From Saccoglossus kowalevskii (Eukaryota > Hemichordata > Enteropneusta > Harrimaniidae): a DNA stretch of 25,582 nucleotides. A model generated the notes under the pieces. That model saw only the letters and a program-made list of their open reading frames with translations, did no database searches and was not told where the DNA came from. The translations under genes were made by a program, and so were the position numbers. Numbering within the stretch: the first letter of the stretch is position 1; the number at the start of each line of letters is the position of its first letter. The stretch spans positions 133,198 through 158,779 of the forward strand of contig NW_003105615.1 in the NCBI RefSeq assembly GCF_000003605.2, read 5' to 3'. This document shows, in pieces, positions 22,374-25,582 of this stretch.

Positions 22374-25300
22374 CCGAGTTAAACTGAAATATTAAATCAA
22401 ATACTAAAAAACAGAAATCTGCAAAACATCTTCTGATAATGTGACACCATACAGATCAAGGAATATTTTGTTAGCACCCATTACATGCATGTACAACTGT
22501 ACAGTCAAAATTAATGTGTCTATAAATACCTTACAAGCTGATTAATTCTGCAATGAGTGAGAGATTTAACATCCAACTGCACCATGAAACACAGCGATAA
22601 TGCATACAACAGCTTGCAGTAAATGAATAAATCAATTAATTAAAACAATAGCGTATCATTGGTAAATGGTATTGTGTTAGTAATTAGTTGTCAACCAGGC
22701 AAAGTTCTTAATTATACAATTTCTAAATACAATTTGTCCCTGATATGCAAATTAACAATGGATTAATATTCATGACATATAAATAAAAGCAAACATATTC
22801 AAATTTAAATGCATCTTCAAGATCTTAAACCAAATATCCAGAGATGCTGCGTTTGTTTAATTGTTTTTTAATTCATGCAACTACTGGTACTGAGCCAAAA
22901 TTATTTTGTGGTTCAATTTGAGTGACCACATGGTGATATGACATGTTCCATGACATACATCTATGATAATAGTATGCAAATAGCTGAAAAATAAATTCAA
23001 CATCACAATATTTTACCCCATATGTCTTCATGGGTCCCACAAAAGTAATTTTAACACAGTTATTAAAAATGTTAAAAAAAAATATGAAAAACACAGTTCA
23101 TGTGCCCTTATGAATGTAAAGCATAATAAAAAGTGTCCATATATTTATTTTTTAAGGAAACTAATTTATCTAGAATACATCCAACATATTTTAGGAGATA
23201 TCTGGTTTTAGTTACATTCTTGTCACCATGGCAACCACATTTCTAGGCAGTAGTACATCATAAGCTGTCAGAATTTCCATTTGCTCCAAATCAATATATA
23301 CCTCCAGGGAGCGCATACAATATACCTGTATGGATTTTTGAAATTAATATTTAACATAAGTGTCAAGAGATTCCATCTAGTAAATCTTTGTGAATTTGAC
23401 CTGGAACATCTTGCAATGAAAATCGACTTGGAGGTATGCTGACAGACAGAGTAATTTTGGCTTGATCTCATTTCAAGTGTGTAAATTACTTTTTTTTATT
23501 TTTCATTAGTTTTAGGTTGGAGCTTCAATTCCATGCTGATACACGAGATAATGACAGTCAAGATGAAATTGTAAATCAATCCTGATGCATGGATATGAGG
23601 TGAGGCTAAAAAAATGACCTGCCTTATTTTTTTTTTCATTTGTATAATATTTTGCCAGAAAAAAGAAAAAACAATTGTGAGTGGCCTTCCCTTTGAACTG
23701 ACACTCATGCTAGTTATAAACAAATATTTTATTTTGTTTGGCCTAATGCTGGCTTAGTTTGTACAAGTATTAATAGAATTGTGCATATTTATATTAATTT
23801 TAATAAAAAGTTGTAACATACTGCATAATTTGATGAATCACTCATTTAATTTGACTGAAAACCTCATCTAGCATTTATTTACTTCAATATTTATTCACAT
23901 AAAAAACATAATCATATACATAATTTTAGTTCATAAATAATTTTATTTTATTGAGAATAAATCTATGATATTAATTTGTCATGATTCTCACCTATGCTCC
24001 CACGCACGATGGCTTTCATCTGTACATTATGAATACTGTAAACGCTTCAATTTCTAAAGTTAGTGAATTTCCTTTGGGTCCTACGACATGAAGTGTCAGC
24101 GACCAAAAATGTTGTAGTTATGGATGATATAAAATCATCAAATCATGAGAAATTCCTAGCAGAAAAATCAATTTAACTGTTTAAGTATACTGTATTCACA
24201 ATATTCCATCTATCAAAGACATTAACTTATTAGTGTAAAAGTGTTTTTTTTTTAACTGAATCAGAAGAATTACATTTATTTCATGATGTTTACACCAGAA
24301 GAAATTGCCCCCTTTCCCTCTGACCTGCTTTGGCTGCATGCATGCAGTCATGGATACTACAAAGAATTATGAAATCTCACATGCTGTTAAGATGCAAGGC
24401 ACAAACAGTTATTTAATTACAACAAACTTTGATGTTTAACACTCAATAAGAAAAAAAAACAATTGAAGCCACATGCAGAAGTAAAAGTATATGTACACAC
24501 GAAGTAGGGATCAGGTCTACATGTATTTAATTTTAATTTCTAGAAATGACAACATAAGTGCCAAGGAGCACAACTAAAAAACTAATTGACATGACAGACT
24601 ACCAAGGAGGGAGTCGATGAATGGCTGGTCACTGTTCAAGATTACATTGGAATTACTTGCTGCAAGGTTAGGATATCTATGTAGAATTTACTCATGCATA
24701 GGACAGGGCAAGTTAAGGGCTTTGAGAGAACGGTGGGAAAAACTTGTTGCGTTATTGTCTTGAATACACCAACTATTGTTATGAGCTATAATAGAGACTT
24801 TCATATGATCAATTGTATAATGCACTGATTCAAATAACAAAATGAAGCAAAACTGCTTTCTGTTTTTTGCACAAAACAGTCCTTATAACATTCTTAGATT
24901 ATAAAGAAAGAACAAAGTGCTTGAGACTGTTTTTGAAAAAATAGATACAAATATTCAGAATTGTTAATATGTACATTATAATATGATAAGTGAGAAATAG
25001 ACATTTCTAAGATAATGTTATCACACCCTTGATACATTGTATTCATTTCATACATCAACAATTTGTACGTGTAAAAAATTAATTTGTAAAAAATTAAGCA
25101 GATTTTTAAAATTTGGCTTTCTGTTGAGTTGAAACACAAGTGGATTTCAATTCTTTTTTAAGATCCTGTTTCTTTACAAACTGAACCATCTAACAATCTG
25201 ACCCCATGGTTCTAGTGAACTGAAGATAAATAACATGCACATGGGGGATGTCTTTACTGTTAGCCGAAAACTCCCTAGTCGGCAAACCCCCTTTTTGTAA

Positions 25301-25474
25301 CAGTATATGTGGTGACCACTATATGGCCTTCAATGCCCAATGGCGAATTGTCACAGTTCAGTCAATTTGTTGATCTACAACAGCAAGATATCTATAAATA
25401 ATCTAAGTATTAGGAATAGTATTTAGTGCACTGAGAATTGCACAAAAACATTTAAATCATCAACATCATACAGA
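22374..25474. other. Non-coding A+T-rich stretch, no gene seen
   Basis: The frames are short and low in complexity. Small palindromes occur, for example CTGCATGCATGCAG at 24334-24347. A pair of short G- and C-rich patches around 25240-25300 stands out slightly from the A+T background without any recognisable content. Confidence 0.6.
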
Positions 25475-25582
25475 CCCACTGATTCCCACATTCATACCAC
25501 ACATCTACCTACTGATTTCCACATTCATACCACACATCTACCCACTGATTCCCACATTCATACCACACATCTACCTACTGAT
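25475..25582 (+). repeat. 33-bp tandem repeat running off the window end
   Basis: ACTGATT recurs at 25478, 25511 and 25544, and the window ends inside the next copy (25577), a constant step of 33 bases. The unit reads CCACATTCATACCACACATC between these marks. Odd and even units alternate slightly (CCCACTGATTCCC against CCTACTGATTTCC), so the true repeat may be a 66-bp higher-order unit. The array continues beyond the window. Confidence 0.92.

Noticed and set aside
1-25582. CRISPR array, bacterial operons or an integrated virus
   Set aside because: The tandem repeats lack spacer structure, no prokaryotic gene density or ribosome-binding pattern exists, and no viral protein signature is seen in any frame examined.

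Overview
This is a roughly two-thirds A+T, intron-poor-looking, gene-free stretch of an animal genome. No bacterial-style gene, operon, tRNA, rRNA or CRISPR array is visible. No open frame looks like a conserved host protein. The texture suggests a marine invertebrate, most likely a lophotrochozoan such as a mollusc: numerous TACATGTA palindromes, small palindromic MITEs, a Helitron-like element with a central ~158-bp tandem array as described in bivalves, and a LINE 3' tail. The species cannot be named from the sequence. The window is best read as intergenic or intronic DNA.

Layout. 1-1498 is featureless A+T-rich DNA. 1502-2480 is a degenerate 979-bp DNA transposon with 35-bp terminal inverted repeats, a probable 3-bp target duplication and a minus-strand remnant of a Myb/SANT-like protein, which fits PIF/Harbinger. 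2571-2750 is a 180-bp palindromic MITE (here 'family A'). 2753-10016 is mostly unexplained single-copy-looking DNA with a few weak promoter-like and exon-like signals. About 10017-10148 is the extreme 3' end of a LINE-type retrotransposon on the minus strand. A second copy of MITE A, inverted relative to the first, lies at 12188-12366 and sits inside an older MITE of another family ('family B', 12061-12380).

The right half is richest in repeats. 16942-17950 is a Helitron-like non-autonomous element with about six units of a ~158-bp tandem repeat and a 3' hairpin. More family B copies lie at 18265-18630, 20001-20177 and 22235-22373, with a fragment near 22092-22205. 19285-19910 is a 63-bp minisatellite whose unit carries a CArG-box pair arranged as an inverted repeat. 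20321-20369 is a tiny perfect hairpin flanked by 10-bp direct repeats. The window ends inside a 33-bp tandem repeat (from 25475).

The elements do not work together as a system. They are independent layers of transposon and satellite activity, and the nested MITE pair gives a relative order of insertion. The observations most worth checking are the CArG-box minisatellite, the nested A-into-B insertion together with the sequence kinship of A and B, the Myb/SANT-like remnant and the TACATGTA excess.
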